A DNA stretch of 6,179 nt, taken from contig JAGALN010000205.1 in NCBI GenBank assembly GCA_017625185.1, forward strand, positions 1-6,179. Reading direction: 5' to 3'. The translations under genes and the position numbers were made by a program. How positions within the stretch are numbered: position 1 is the stretch's first letter; each line of letters begins with the position of its first letter. The notes beneath the pieces were generated by a model. The model was not told the origin of the DNA and ran no database searches. It was given only the letters and a program-made list of their open reading frames with translations. The stretch comes from Clostridia bacterium. GTDB taxonomy: Bacteria > Bacillota > Clostridia > Monoglobales > Monoglobaceae. Below, piece by piece: positions 1 to 6,120 of the stretch.

Positions 1-69
1 GGCTGGAAGATTGACTTAAATGCGGCACCGGAGGAAGCGCCTGTACCAGATGCCGCTGAGGAAGAATAA
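1..69 (+). CDS. nusA: Transcription termination/antitermination protein NusA, C-terminal end only (partial)
   Basis: Frame 1 is open from the first base and ends at TAA 67-69, giving 22 residues that start GWKIDLN and continue as an acidic Ala/Pro/Glu-rich tail (EEAPVPDAAEEE). NusA proteins of Firmicutes typically end just after a 'TGWKIDI' stretch that closes the last KH domain, followed by a short acidic tail, so the match is good despite its length. The position directly upstream of rnpM and ylxQ is the standard place for nusA. NusA binds RNA polymerase and nascent RNA and modulates pausing and termination. The rest of the gene lies left of the window. Identity rests on the short motif plus synteny. 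Confidence 0.82.
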   Translation, partial: GWKIDLNAAPEEAPVPDAAEEE

Positions 70-71
70 CC

Positions 72-323
72 ATGAAACCACAGAGGATGTGCATGGTTTG
101 CAGAGAGCGTGCAGAAAAAGAACAGCTGATTCGGATTGTGAAGAACAAGGATGGCGAGATTGCCATAGACGATACCTACAAGCTGCCGGGGCGAGGTGCT
201 TATATCTGTGGGAAGAAGGACTGTATCAGGCAAGCGCAAAAACGCCGGGCGCTGGAACGGGCATTTTCCTGCAAAGTAGAAGCCTCGGTGTATGAAGAAC
301 TTCAAACCATAGCGGAGGTGTAA
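72..323 (+). CDS. rnpM: RNase P modulator RnpM (YlxR/DUF448 family)
   Basis: An 83-residue basic protein of usual family length. It has the family signature in two blocks: an N-terminal CxxCR (C7, C10, R11) followed by 'LIRIV' (19-23), and the hallmark GRGAYIC (40-46) followed by C51, a KRR cluster (57-59) and 'LERAF' (61-65). YlxR proteins are small RNA/nucleic-acid-binding proteins. In Bacillus subtilis the family member has been reported to bind RNase P RNA and modulate its activity, hence RnpM; its role in this organism is inferred. The four cysteines are spaced like a small metal site, which many clostridial homologues share and some Bacillus/Streptococcus ones lack. The ATG lies 2 nt after the nusA stop, and its Shine-Dalgarno-like purines (gaggaa, 58-63) are inside the end of nusA, which suggests translational coupling. 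Confidence 0.93.
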   Translation: MKPQRMCMVCRERAEKEQLIRIVKNKDGEIAIDDTYKLPGRGAYICGKKDCIRQAQKRRALERAFSCKVEASVYEELQTIAEV

Positions 324-325
324 TC

Positions 326-619
326 ATGACCCAGAAGTTTATGGGGATGCTGGGACTTGCCATGCGGGCAGGAAAGCTCGCCTTGGGCGAGGGCAAGGGG
401 GCAGATGCCGTCCGGGACGGCAAAGCGGCACTTTTGCTCCTGGCAACAGACACCGCCCGGAATACCGAAAAGCGGTTTTTGAATATGACGCAGTTTTATC
501 AGGTTCCGGTTCTGCGTCCCGGTGATAGAGCCGAATTGGGAGCGGCAATCGGCAAGGATGCCGCTGTGGTTCTGGCAGTGACCGATGCGGGCTTTGCAGA
601 GCAACTGCAAAAGCTGTAA
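326..619 (+). CDS. ylxQ: YlxQ-type L7Ae/L30e/S12e/Gadd45 family RNA-binding protein
   Basis: A 97-residue single-domain protein. The N-terminal block (residues 8-35) reads as the typical L7Ae/L30e pattern: '[15 protein letters not shown]', then a helix ending '[15 protein letters not shown]', then 'NTEKRF' (46-51). This fold binds kink-turn RNA in archaeal L7Ae and Bacillus YbxF/L7Ae-like proteins. The precise role of YlxQ is not well established, and no catalytic function is expected. The start ATG is preceded by a strong Shine-Dalgarno (ggaggtg, 314-320) that overlaps the end of rnpM, and only 2 nt separate the two genes. The position between rnpM and infB is the conserved one in Firmicutes. 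It is distinguished from ribosomal protein L7Ae-like genes (rplGB) mainly by this context. Confidence 0.88.
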   Translation: MTQKFMGMLGLAMRAGKLALGEGKGADAVRDGKAALLLLATDTARNTEKRFLNMTQFYQVPVLRPGDRAELGAAIGKDAAVVLAVTDAGFAEQLQKL

Positions 620-642
620 GAACGGAACCGACACCTAAGGAT

Positions 643-674
643 TTTGACAGAGATTGTGAAAGGAGTGTGTCAAA
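643..674 (+). promoter_or_regulatory. Inverted repeat enclosing the infB ribosome-binding site
   Basis: TTTGACA at 643-649 and TGTCAAA at 668-674 are perfect 7-nt inverted repeats separated by 18 nt. The intervening loop carries the infB Shine-Dalgarno AAAGGAG (659-665), and the infB ATG starts at 676, one base after the right arm. In mRNA this could form a hairpin with the ribosome-binding site exposed in its loop and the start codon at its foot. A competing pairing is possible between gacac (630-634) and gtgtc (667-671). The repeat is seen directly; any regulatory role is inference. The left arm resembles a -35 box (TTGACA, 644-649), but nothing like a -10 box lies at the right distance. 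Confidence 0.3.
659..665 (+). promoter_or_regulatory. Shine-Dalgarno site that fixes the infB start at ATG 676
   Basis: AAAGGAG ends 10 nt before ATG 676 but only 1 nt before the in-frame GTG at 667. Only the ATG has workable spacing, and the protein then begins [10 protein letters not shown], matching the usual short lead into the IF2_N domain. The longer GTG reading would add only three residues. Confidence 0.8.
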
Positions 675-675
675 C

Positions 676-2949
676 ATGGAAAAAATCAGAGGATATGAAC
701 TTTCCAAGGCATTTGGAATTCCCAGCAAGGAAATTGTAAAGGTTTTGCAGGATTACGGGGTATCCACCAAAAATCACATGAGTGCTCTTTCTGAGTATGA
801 ATTGGACGTGATTTTCGAATACTATACCCAGAAGAATCCGGTGGCGGATTTTTCGATGTACGCTCCCAAGCCGGTTGAGGTGGTTGAGGAGAAACCGGTA
901 AGGGCGCCTTCGGAACAAGGGAAACCTGAGGAGATTTCTGCCGAAGAAGCAGTTGCTCCTGTAGAACCCCAGGAGATGGGAAGAAAGACCAGAACGGTGG
1001 ACACTCGTGTCAACACTGTGGACTTAGACCGTCTTGATGATGAGAAGATTGAGGAACTGATCCCCGAGAATGTGAAGGGTGAGGGTGCTGCCAAGAAGCA
1101 GAAAATCAACCAAAAGAAAAAGCAGCAGGGAAAACCCCAGGGTAACAAACCAAGACCTGAGGATGTGCTCAAGCAGCCGGAGAAGAAGAAAAAGGTGGAG
1201 AAAATTCACGTTCTGATTCCTGACGAGATTACGGTGGGCGAGCTGGCAGAGCGGATGAAGAAGCCGGCAACCGAGGTCATCAAGAAGCTGATGCTTTTGG
1301 GTATTATGGCATCGGTGAACGAAACCTTGGACTTTGATACCGCATCCTTGATTACTGAGGAATTGGGCTGCACCTTTGAAAAGGAGATTATCTTAACTGA
1401 TGAAGATATCCTCTTTAACGATGTGGAGGATGCTCCCGAAAACTTAAAACCCCGTGACCCGGTGGTTGTGGTTATGGGCCACGTTGACCATGGTAAGACC
1501 TCTTTGTTAGATAGCATCCGGAACACCAATGTTACCGACGGGGAGTTCGGTGGGATTACCCAGCATATCGGTGCCCACAGAGTCCGTCTGGGCGATAAGA
1601 AGATTACCTTCTTAGATACCCCCGGACATGAGGCGTTTACGGCGATGCGTGCCCGTGGTGCGCTGGTTACCGATATTGCCATTCTGGTGGTGGCAGCCGA
1701 CGACGGTATCATGCCCCAGACCATTGAGGCAATCAACCATGCCCGGGCGGCAGAGGTTGCCATTATCGTTGCGATTAATAAGATTGACAAAGAGGGTGCC
1801 AACCCCGACAGAGTCCGTCAGGAGCTGACCGAGCATAATTTGGTTCCCGAGGAATGGGGCGGTGACACCATCTGTGTTGAGGTTTCTGCAAAGCAGGGAA
1901 CCAACATTGACCAGCTTCTGGAGATGGTACTGCTGGTTGCTGAAATGAAGGAATTAAAAGCGAATCCTGACCGTGCCGCAAAGGGTACTGTCATTGAGGC
2001 ACAGCTGGATAAGGGCAGAGGTCCGGTGGCTACCGTTCTGGTTCAGAACGGAACCCTCCGTGCCGGAGATATCGTGGTGGCAGGCACTGCCGTTGGACGT
2101 GTCCGTGCCATGAACGACGATAAGGGTAAGCCGGTGAAGAAGGCGGGGCCCTCCATCCCGGTAGAGATTTTGGGTCTTTCCGAGGTTCCCGAGGGCGGCG
2201 ACACCTTCTATGCAGTAGATGATGAAAGAAAGGCAAGAGATGTGGTTGAAGCCAGAAAGTTCAAGGCAAAGCAGGAGAAGCAGAAAGCAGCAACCACCAT
2301 ATCTTTGGATAACCTCTTCCAGCAGATTGAGGCAGGTAAGATGAAAGACCTCAATATCATCGTTAAGGCAGACGTCCAGGGCAGCGTGGAAGCGGTGCGC
2401 CAGTCCTTGGAGCGGATTTCCAATGAGGAGGTCCGGGTTAAGGTCATCCACGGAGCCGTTGGTGCGGTTACCGAATCTGACGTGATGCTGGCGAGTGCGT
2501 CCAATGCCATCATTGTCGGCTTCAATGTCCGTCCGGTAAACGGTGTTGCCGAGGCGGCAGAGGATGCCAATGTGGATATCCGGCTCTATCGTGTTATCTA
2601 CGATGCCATTGAGGATATCGAAAAGGCAATCAAGGGTATGCTGGAGCCCACCTTCCGGGAAGCAGTGATCGGTCATGTGGAGATTCGTACCACCTTTAAG
2701 GTGTCCGGCATCGGTACCATTGGTGGTGCTTATGTGCTAGACGGTAAGATTCAGCGGAATAGTCAGGTTCGTATCGTTCGTGACGGCATTGTTATCCATG
2801 AGGGCGAGCTTGGCTCCTTAAAGCGGTTTAAGGACGATGTGAAAGAGGTTAATGCAGGCTACGAGTGTGGTCTTAGCATCGACAAGTACAACGACATCAA
2901 AGAAGGCGACATTGTTGAGGTTTATGTCATGGAACAGGTAGAGGTATAA
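676..2949 (+). CDS. infB: Translation initiation factor IF-2
   Basis: A 757-residue GTPase that brings initiator fMet-tRNA to the 30S subunit and promotes 50S joining. Domains in order: IF2_N at about 3-52; a charged low-complexity linker at about 55-176, Glu-rich first and then Lys/Gln-rich; a second IF2_N at about 179-232; the G domain with G1 GHVDHGKT (268-275), G2 T295 in [10 protein letters not shown]3 DTPGH (314-318), G4 NKID (368-371) and G5 SAK (404-406); an EF-Tu-like beta-barrel from about 436; domain III around 543-640 ('ADVQGSVEA'); and the C-terminal fMet-tRNA-binding barrel with GYECG (728-732). H318 of the G3 motif, the catalytic histidine in translational GTPases, is present. 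Length and domain set are normal for Firmicutes, where the linker varies most. The 56-nt gap upstream is the longest between genes in this operon and contains a short inverted repeat around the ribosome-binding site. The gene is intact, with no frameshift. Confidence 0.98.
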   Translation: MEKIRGYELSKAFGIPSKEIVKVLQDYGVSTKNHMSALSEYELDVIFEYYTQKNPVADFSMYAPKPVEVVEEKPVRAPSEQGKPEEISAEEAVAPVEPQEMGRKTRTVDTRVNTVDLDRLDDEKIEELIPENVKGEGAAKKQKINQKKKQQGKPQGNKPRPEDVLKQPEKKKKVEKIHVLIPDEITVGELAERMKKPATEVIKKLMLLGIMASVNETLDFDTASLITEELGCTFEKEIILTDEDILFNDVEDAPENLKPRDPVVVVMGHVDHGKTSLLDSIRNTNVTDGEFGGITQHIGAHRVRLGDKKITFLDTPGHEAFTAMRARGALVTDIAILVVAADDGIMPQTIEAINHARAAEVAIIVAINKIDKEGANPDRVRQELTEHNLVPEEWGGDTICVEVSAKQGTNIDQLLEMVLLVAEMKELKANPDRAAKGTVIEAQLDKGRGPVATVLVQNGTLRAGDIVVAGTAVGRVRAMNDDKGKPVKKAGPSIPVEILGLSEVPEGGDTFYAVDDERKARDVVEARKFKAKQEKQKAATTISLDNLFQQIEAGKMKDLNIIVKADVQGSVEAVRQSLERISNEEVRVKVIHGAVGAVTESDVMLASASNAIIVGFNVRPVNGVAEAAEDANVDIRLYRVIYDAIEDIEKAIKGMLEPTFREAVIGHVEIRTTFKVSGIGTIGGAYVLDGKIQRNSQVRIVRDGIVIHEGELGSLKRFKDDVKEVNAGYECGLSIDKYNDIKEGDIVEVYVMEQVEV

Positions 2950-2970
2950 CCCTCTGCCCATGGAGGAATT

Positions 2971-3309
2971 ATGGCAAATTACAGTAGAATAGACCGGATT
3001 TCCGAGGAAGTCAAGCGGGAATTGAGTGCGGTAATCCGGGATTTGAAGGACCCGCGACTGTCCACTATGGTTTCGGTGGTGGCAGTCCGGGTTACCAAGG
3101 ATCTGAAGTTTGCAAAGGCATACATCAGTGTTCTTGGAAATGAATCGGCACAAAAGGACGCCATTGCGGCCCTCAAGAGTGCTGGCGGGTTTGTCCGCCG
3201 TGAAATCGGCAGACGGCTGAACCTGCGGAACACCCCGGAGTTTACCTTCCAGCTGGATGACTCCATTGCTTACGGCGCTCATATCAACGAGATTTTGAAG
3301 GACCTGTAA
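2971..3309 (+). CDS. rbfA: 30S ribosome-binding factor RbfA
   Basis: A 112-residue protein with the single type-II KH fold of RbfA, which binds the 30S subunit near the 5' end of 16S rRNA and assists late maturation. Visible family features are the N-terminal helix 'RISEEVKRELSAVI' (9-22), 'DPRL' (27-30), the strand 'VRVTKDLKFAKAYISVLG' (39-56), the helix with the kinked A-G-G (71-73) and 'REIG' (77-80), 'LRNTPE' (85-90) and 'F.LDDSI.YG..I' (93-105). It starts 21 nt after infB. The Shine-Dalgarno ggagga (2962-2967) is unusually close to the ATG. No better in-frame start lies upstream, and the N-terminus has the expected length. Confidence 0.96.
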   Translation: MANYSRIDRISEEVKRELSAVIRDLKDPRLSTMVSVVAVRVTKDLKFAKAYISVLGNESAQKDAIAALKSAGGFVRREIGRRLNLRNTPEFTFQLDDSIAYGAHINEILKDL

Positions 3310-3324
3310 GGGGGAGGGTGTGCT

Positions 3325-4287
3325 ATGTTTGAAAGAATCATTCCCCTTTTAGAAAATGCGGAAAAAGTAGGTATTTTTGCCCATGAGAACCCGGACGGGG
3401 ACGCCTTGGGGAGCAGCTATTCTTTAAAGCTGGTTTTTCAAAGCTTAGGGAAGCAGGCAGAGGTGTATCTGTCTGCCAAGCCGGACCAACAGGCTTTTGA
3501 GATTGTTAAGGGCAAAAGCAATACCGGACTCAAAGCGGAGGATTGCGATTTATTGGTGGCAGTGGATTGTGCTGCCCCGGAACGGCTGGGAGAATATAAG
3601 GAACTGTTTCTAAATCACAAGAATACGGTGGCAATTGACCACCATATAACCCATGTCCATTATGCAAAGGAAGCAGTGGTGGAGGGTTGCTCCTCCTGCT
3701 GCGAGTTGATGTACCGACTGTATGGAGAAATGGGATGCACCATCAGCCCTGAGATTGCCCATAATGTTTATTTGGGGATGGTCTGCGATACGGGACGGTT
3801 CCAGTTCCCCGATGTGACGCCCAATACCCTCCGGGTTGCAGCAGAGCTGATGGAACAGGGCGCCGATTTTTCCGATATCTCCAAGAAGATTTTTGATACC
3901 AAAACCAGGGGATACTATGCCCTGATGCAGACGGCACTGAATCGGTTGCTCTATTTTGAGGACGGAAGAGTCTGTGCCCTCTATCTGGGGATGGATGATT
4001 TCGAAGCTGCCGGCATTGATGAGGCAGGGGCTGCCGGGATTGTAACCATGCCCTCCAGCATCGATGGGGTTGAGGTTGGCATCTATATCCGGGAGCGGGA
4101 AAAGGGCAGTTATAAGGTTAGCCTCCGCTCTCCCAAAACGGTGGATGTTTCAGCCGTTGCAGTGGCATTGGGCGGCGGCGGCCATGTCCGTGCCAGCGGT
4201 TATGGTGTTGCAGGAAAGAGTCTGCCGGAAATGCTGGACGAGGTTCTGGCGGAGATTAAAAAGCAACTGAAAGAGGATAGAGGATGA
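3325..4287 (+). CDS. nrnA: DHH/DHHA1 phosphoesterase, NrnA-type oligoribonuclease / pAp phosphatase
   Basis: A 320-residue cytoplasmic enzyme. The DHH domain carries H20-x-N-P-D24-x-D26 ('AHENPDGDALGSS'), D81 in 'VAVDCA', the D105-H106-H107 triad ('AIDHHITH') and D155 in 'VCDTGRF', together the expected ligands for two Mn2+ ions. The C-terminal DHHA1 domain ends with GGGGH (283-287) and 'ASGY' (290-293), the substrate-binding loop. Length matches B. subtilis NrnA (about 313 residues). NrnA degrades 2-5 nt RNAs and dephosphorylates 3'-phosphoadenosine 5'-phosphate; close relatives also cleave linear dinucleotides from cyclic dinucleotide turnover, so the exact substrate here is not settled. 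There is no membrane segment or GGDEF domain, so it is not GdpP. The Shine-Dalgarno is a G-rich ggggagg (3311-3317). The gene ends in a 4-nt ATGA overlap with truB, and the rbfA-nrnA-truB order is common in Firmicutes. Confidence 0.93.
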   Translation: MFERIIPLLENAEKVGIFAHENPDGDALGSSYSLKLVFQSLGKQAEVYLSAKPDQQAFEIVKGKSNTGLKAEDCDLLVAVDCAAPERLGEYKELFLNHKNTVAIDHHITHVHYAKEAVVEGCSSCCELMYRLYGEMGCTISPEIAHNVYLGMVCDTGRFQFPDVTPNTLRVAAELMEQGADFSDISKKIFDTKTRGYYALMQTALNRLLYFEDGRVCALYLGMDDFEAAGIDEAGAAGIVTMPSSIDGVEVGIYIREREKGSYKVSLRSPKTVDVSAVAVALGGGGHVRASGYGVAGKSLPEMLDEVLAEIKKQLKEDRG

Positions 4288-5162
4288 ACGGGGTTATTGT
4301 CATTAACAAGGAAAAGGGGTACACCTCCTTTGATGTGGTGGCGTGTCTGCGTAGGATTTTGTCCATGAAGAAAATCGGACACACCGGAACCTTGGACCCG
4401 GATGCGGTGGGGGTTCTCCCTGTTTGCGTCGGCGTTGCCACCAAGGCGGTGGAGCTTTTGACAGGGGCGGACAAGGAATACATAGCCACTGTCCAGTTGG
4501 GGAGCGAAACCGATACCCAGGACGCCTCGGGAAGGGTGCTCCGGACCAGCCAGGTGGCTGTAACGGAAGAGGATATTCAAAATACGGCAAAAAAGTTTCT
4601 GGGGAAAATTTCACAGATTCCGCCTATGTATTCTGCCATTAAGCAGGACGGGAAGAAGCTCTACGAGCTTGCCCGGGAAGGCAAGACCGTGGAACGAAAG
4701 CCTAGGCAGGTTACCATTGATACGATAGAGATTCAGGAGATAGATTTGGTGCATCATCGCTTTACCATGCGGGTTGTCTGCTCCAAGGGTACCTATATCC
4801 GGACCCTTTGTCAGGATATGGGAGAGGCGCTGGGGTGCTATGCCCATATGGCGGAGCTTTGTCGGACCAAAACCGGACAATTTTCTTTGAAGGACGCCAT
4901 GACCTTGGACGAGGTAGAAGCGGCAATGAAAGAGGGGGATCTCTCTTTCCTGACTCCGGTGGACAAGGTGTTCTATGACCTTCCTGCCCTGAACCTGAAC
5001 CTTAAGCAAGGGGAGCAGGTTCGCCATGGGGTGAGAATCCGTGCCAAGGACTTCCCAGAGGGAGCTCGTTGCCGGATGTATGACCAGGCAGGAGAGTTTC
5101 TGGCAGTTTCGGTAGTTGAGGAGAACCGGTGGAAGATAGAGAAAACCTTCTTCGGCGGATAA
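4284..5162 (+). CDS. truB: tRNA pseudouridine(55) synthase TruB
   Basis: A 292-residue enzyme that isomerises U55 of the tRNA T-loop to pseudouridine. Visible motifs are 'KEKGYTSFDVV' (9-19), the catalytic block 'GHTGTLDPDAVGVLPV' (32-47) with nucleophile D38, 'QIPPMYSAIK' (111-120) and 'KGTYIRTL' (168-175), all in the expected order for the TruB family. The C-terminal ~60 residues, from about 'LNLNLKQGEQVRHG' to the end, form the shorter PUA-like tail seen in Firmicutes TruB. The Asp in the second half of the catalytic motif (D40, where many have L/E) is a tolerated position. The start codon overlaps the nrnA stop (ATGA, 4284-4287), and its Shine-Dalgarno agagga (4272-4277) lies inside nrnA, so translation is probably coupled to nrnA. 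Confidence 0.97.
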   Translation: MNGVIVINKEKGYTSFDVVACLRRILSMKKIGHTGTLDPDAVGVLPVCVGVATKAVELLTGADKEYIATVQLGSETDTQDASGRVLRTSQVAVTEEDIQNTAKKFLGKISQIPPMYSAIKQDGKKLYELAREGKTVERKPRQVTIDTIEIQEIDLVHHRFTMRVVCSKGTYIRTLCQDMGEALGCYAHMAELCRTKTGQFSLKDAMTLDEVEAAMKEGDLSFLTPVDKVFYDLPALNLNLKQGEQVRHGVRIRAKDFPEGARCRMYDQAGEFLAVSVVEENRWKIEKTFFGG

Positions 5163-5181
5163 AGGCAGAAAGGAGCCCCCT

Positions 5182-6120
5182 ATGCAGATTTTTTACCTTA
5201 AAAACGAAAAAAATCTTCGGGAACTGAAGGGAAGATTCCCCCACACAGCGGTTGCTTTAGGCGGTTTTGATGCCATGCACATTGGGCATCAGGCAATCAT
5301 TCAAAGAGTAGTGGATACCGCAAAGCAGGAGGGCTTGACCTCAGTGGTTTACTTCTTCTCGAACCAACCAAGAGAGGTGCTTTTCGGCGAAAAAACGCCC
5401 CATGTGAATTCTCTGGAAAAGCGTGTGGAAATCTTAGAGGCGTTGGGTGTGGAGATTGCCATTGCCCAGACTATCACGCCGGAGTTTTTGCAGGTTTCGC
5501 CGGAGGAGTTTGTGAAAGAGTATTTGAAAGAAATTCTGGATGCCCGATTTGTGGCGGCAGGGTTCAACTACCGTTTCGGTAGATCTGGAAAAGGGGATAT
5601 CCGGTTGCTCCGTGGGTTGGGGGAGCCTTTGGCAATCCAAGTTTGTGAGGTTCCCTGCGTAATGACGGATGGGGAGGCAGTGTCCAGTACCCGAATCCGT
5701 ACCTTGATTTCTTCCGGAAAGATGGAAGAGGCAAAGGCTTGTCTTGGCAGAGCCTTTGAACTGTCCGGAAAAGTGGTCAAGGGAAACCAATTTGGCAGAG
5801 AATTGGGAATTCCCACGGCGAATCTGGAGTTTCCGGAGGGGCTGCTGCTCCCGGGGTTCGGGGTTTACCTGACCGAAACAAAAGTGGACGGAGTTTGGTA
5901 TCCTTCTATGACTAATGTGGGGGAAAAACCCACCGTGGCGCAGAATCACTCCGGCATTGAGAGCCACCTGCTTGCGTTTTCCGGGGATTTATACGGAAAA
6001 GAGATTGCCGTGCGATTCCATAAAAAAATGCGGGAGATTATTCGGTTTGATGCCTTAGAGGAGTTAAAGCGTCAGCTTGCCGATGACAGGCAAACTGCCC
6101 AAGCATATTTTGCAATATAA
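5182..6120 (+). CDS. ribF: Bifunctional riboflavin kinase / FAD synthetase RibF
   Basis: A 312-residue protein of normal length that phosphorylates riboflavin to FMN and adenylylates FMN to FAD. The N-terminal nucleotidyltransferase domain shows 'GGFDAMHIGH' (27-36), the FAD-synthetase form of the HxGH motif (H33, G35, H36), 'GFNYRFG' (127-133) and 'SSTRIR' (168-173). The C-terminal flavokinase barrel shows 'GRELGIPTANL' (205-215), 'NVGEKPTV' (245-252), the likely catalytic E260 in 'ESHLLAF', 'GDLYG' (268-272) and the closing 'FHKKMREIIRFD' helix region. Two usually conserved positions differ: A31 where most have Gly in FDG, and A265 where most have Asp in LLDF. Both active sites otherwise look complete. 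A strong Shine-Dalgarno (aaaggag, 5169-5175) lies in the 19-nt gap after truB. No FMN riboswitch is visible upstream, as expected for the copy in this housekeeping operon. Confidence 0.96.
   Translation: MQIFYLKNEKNLRELKGRFPHTAVALGGFDAMHIGHQAIIQRVVDTAKQEGLTSVVYFFSNQPREVLFGEKTPHVNSLEKRVEILEALGVEIAIAQTITPEFLQVSPEEFVKEYLKEILDARFVAAGFNYRFGRSGKGDIRLLRGLGEPLAIQVCEVPCVMTDGEAVSSTRIRTLISSGKMEEAKACLGRAFELSGKVVKGNQFGRELGIPTANLEFPEGLLLPGFGVYLTETKVDGVWYPSMTNVGEKPTVAQNHSGIESHLLAFSGDLYGKEIAVRFHKKMREIIRFDALEELKRQLADDRQTAQAYFAI

Noticed and set aside
20..295. A 91-codon + strand ORF across the nusA end and rnpM.
   Set aside because: It overlaps the well-supported rnpM in another frame, has no family resemblance and has a low-complexity Arg/Cys-rich composition typical of a shadow frame.
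644..672. TTGACA at 644-649 as the -35 box of an infB promoter.
   Set aside because: At 16-18 nt spacing there is no TATAAT-like -10 (the bases read gtgtca), and transcription would start inside or past the ribosome-binding site.
667..675. GTG at 667 as the infB start, three codons upstream.
   Set aside because: It would sit 1 nt from the Shine-Dalgarno, whereas ATG 676 has proper spacing.
1195..1197. In-frame GTG (V174) before the second IF2_N domain as an internal start for a short IF-2 isoform, as in Escherichia coli.
   Set aside because: The upstream ggag (1179-1182) is 12 nt away in a lysine-codon purine run that would look Shine-Dalgarno-like by chance. There is no direct support.
1954..2676. 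Long minus-strand ORF (240 codons) opposite infB.
   Set aside because: It lies entirely antisense to conserved IF-2 domains and no recognisable motif is present. Its length is explained by the codon composition of infB. The 198-codon antisense ORF at 1206-1802 is rejected for the same reason.
2960..2992. Ten-codon ORF (ATG 2960 to TAG) overlapping the rbfA start.
   Set aside because: It has no Shine-Dalgarno of its own, and its ATG arises from the bases just before the rbfA ribosome-binding site.
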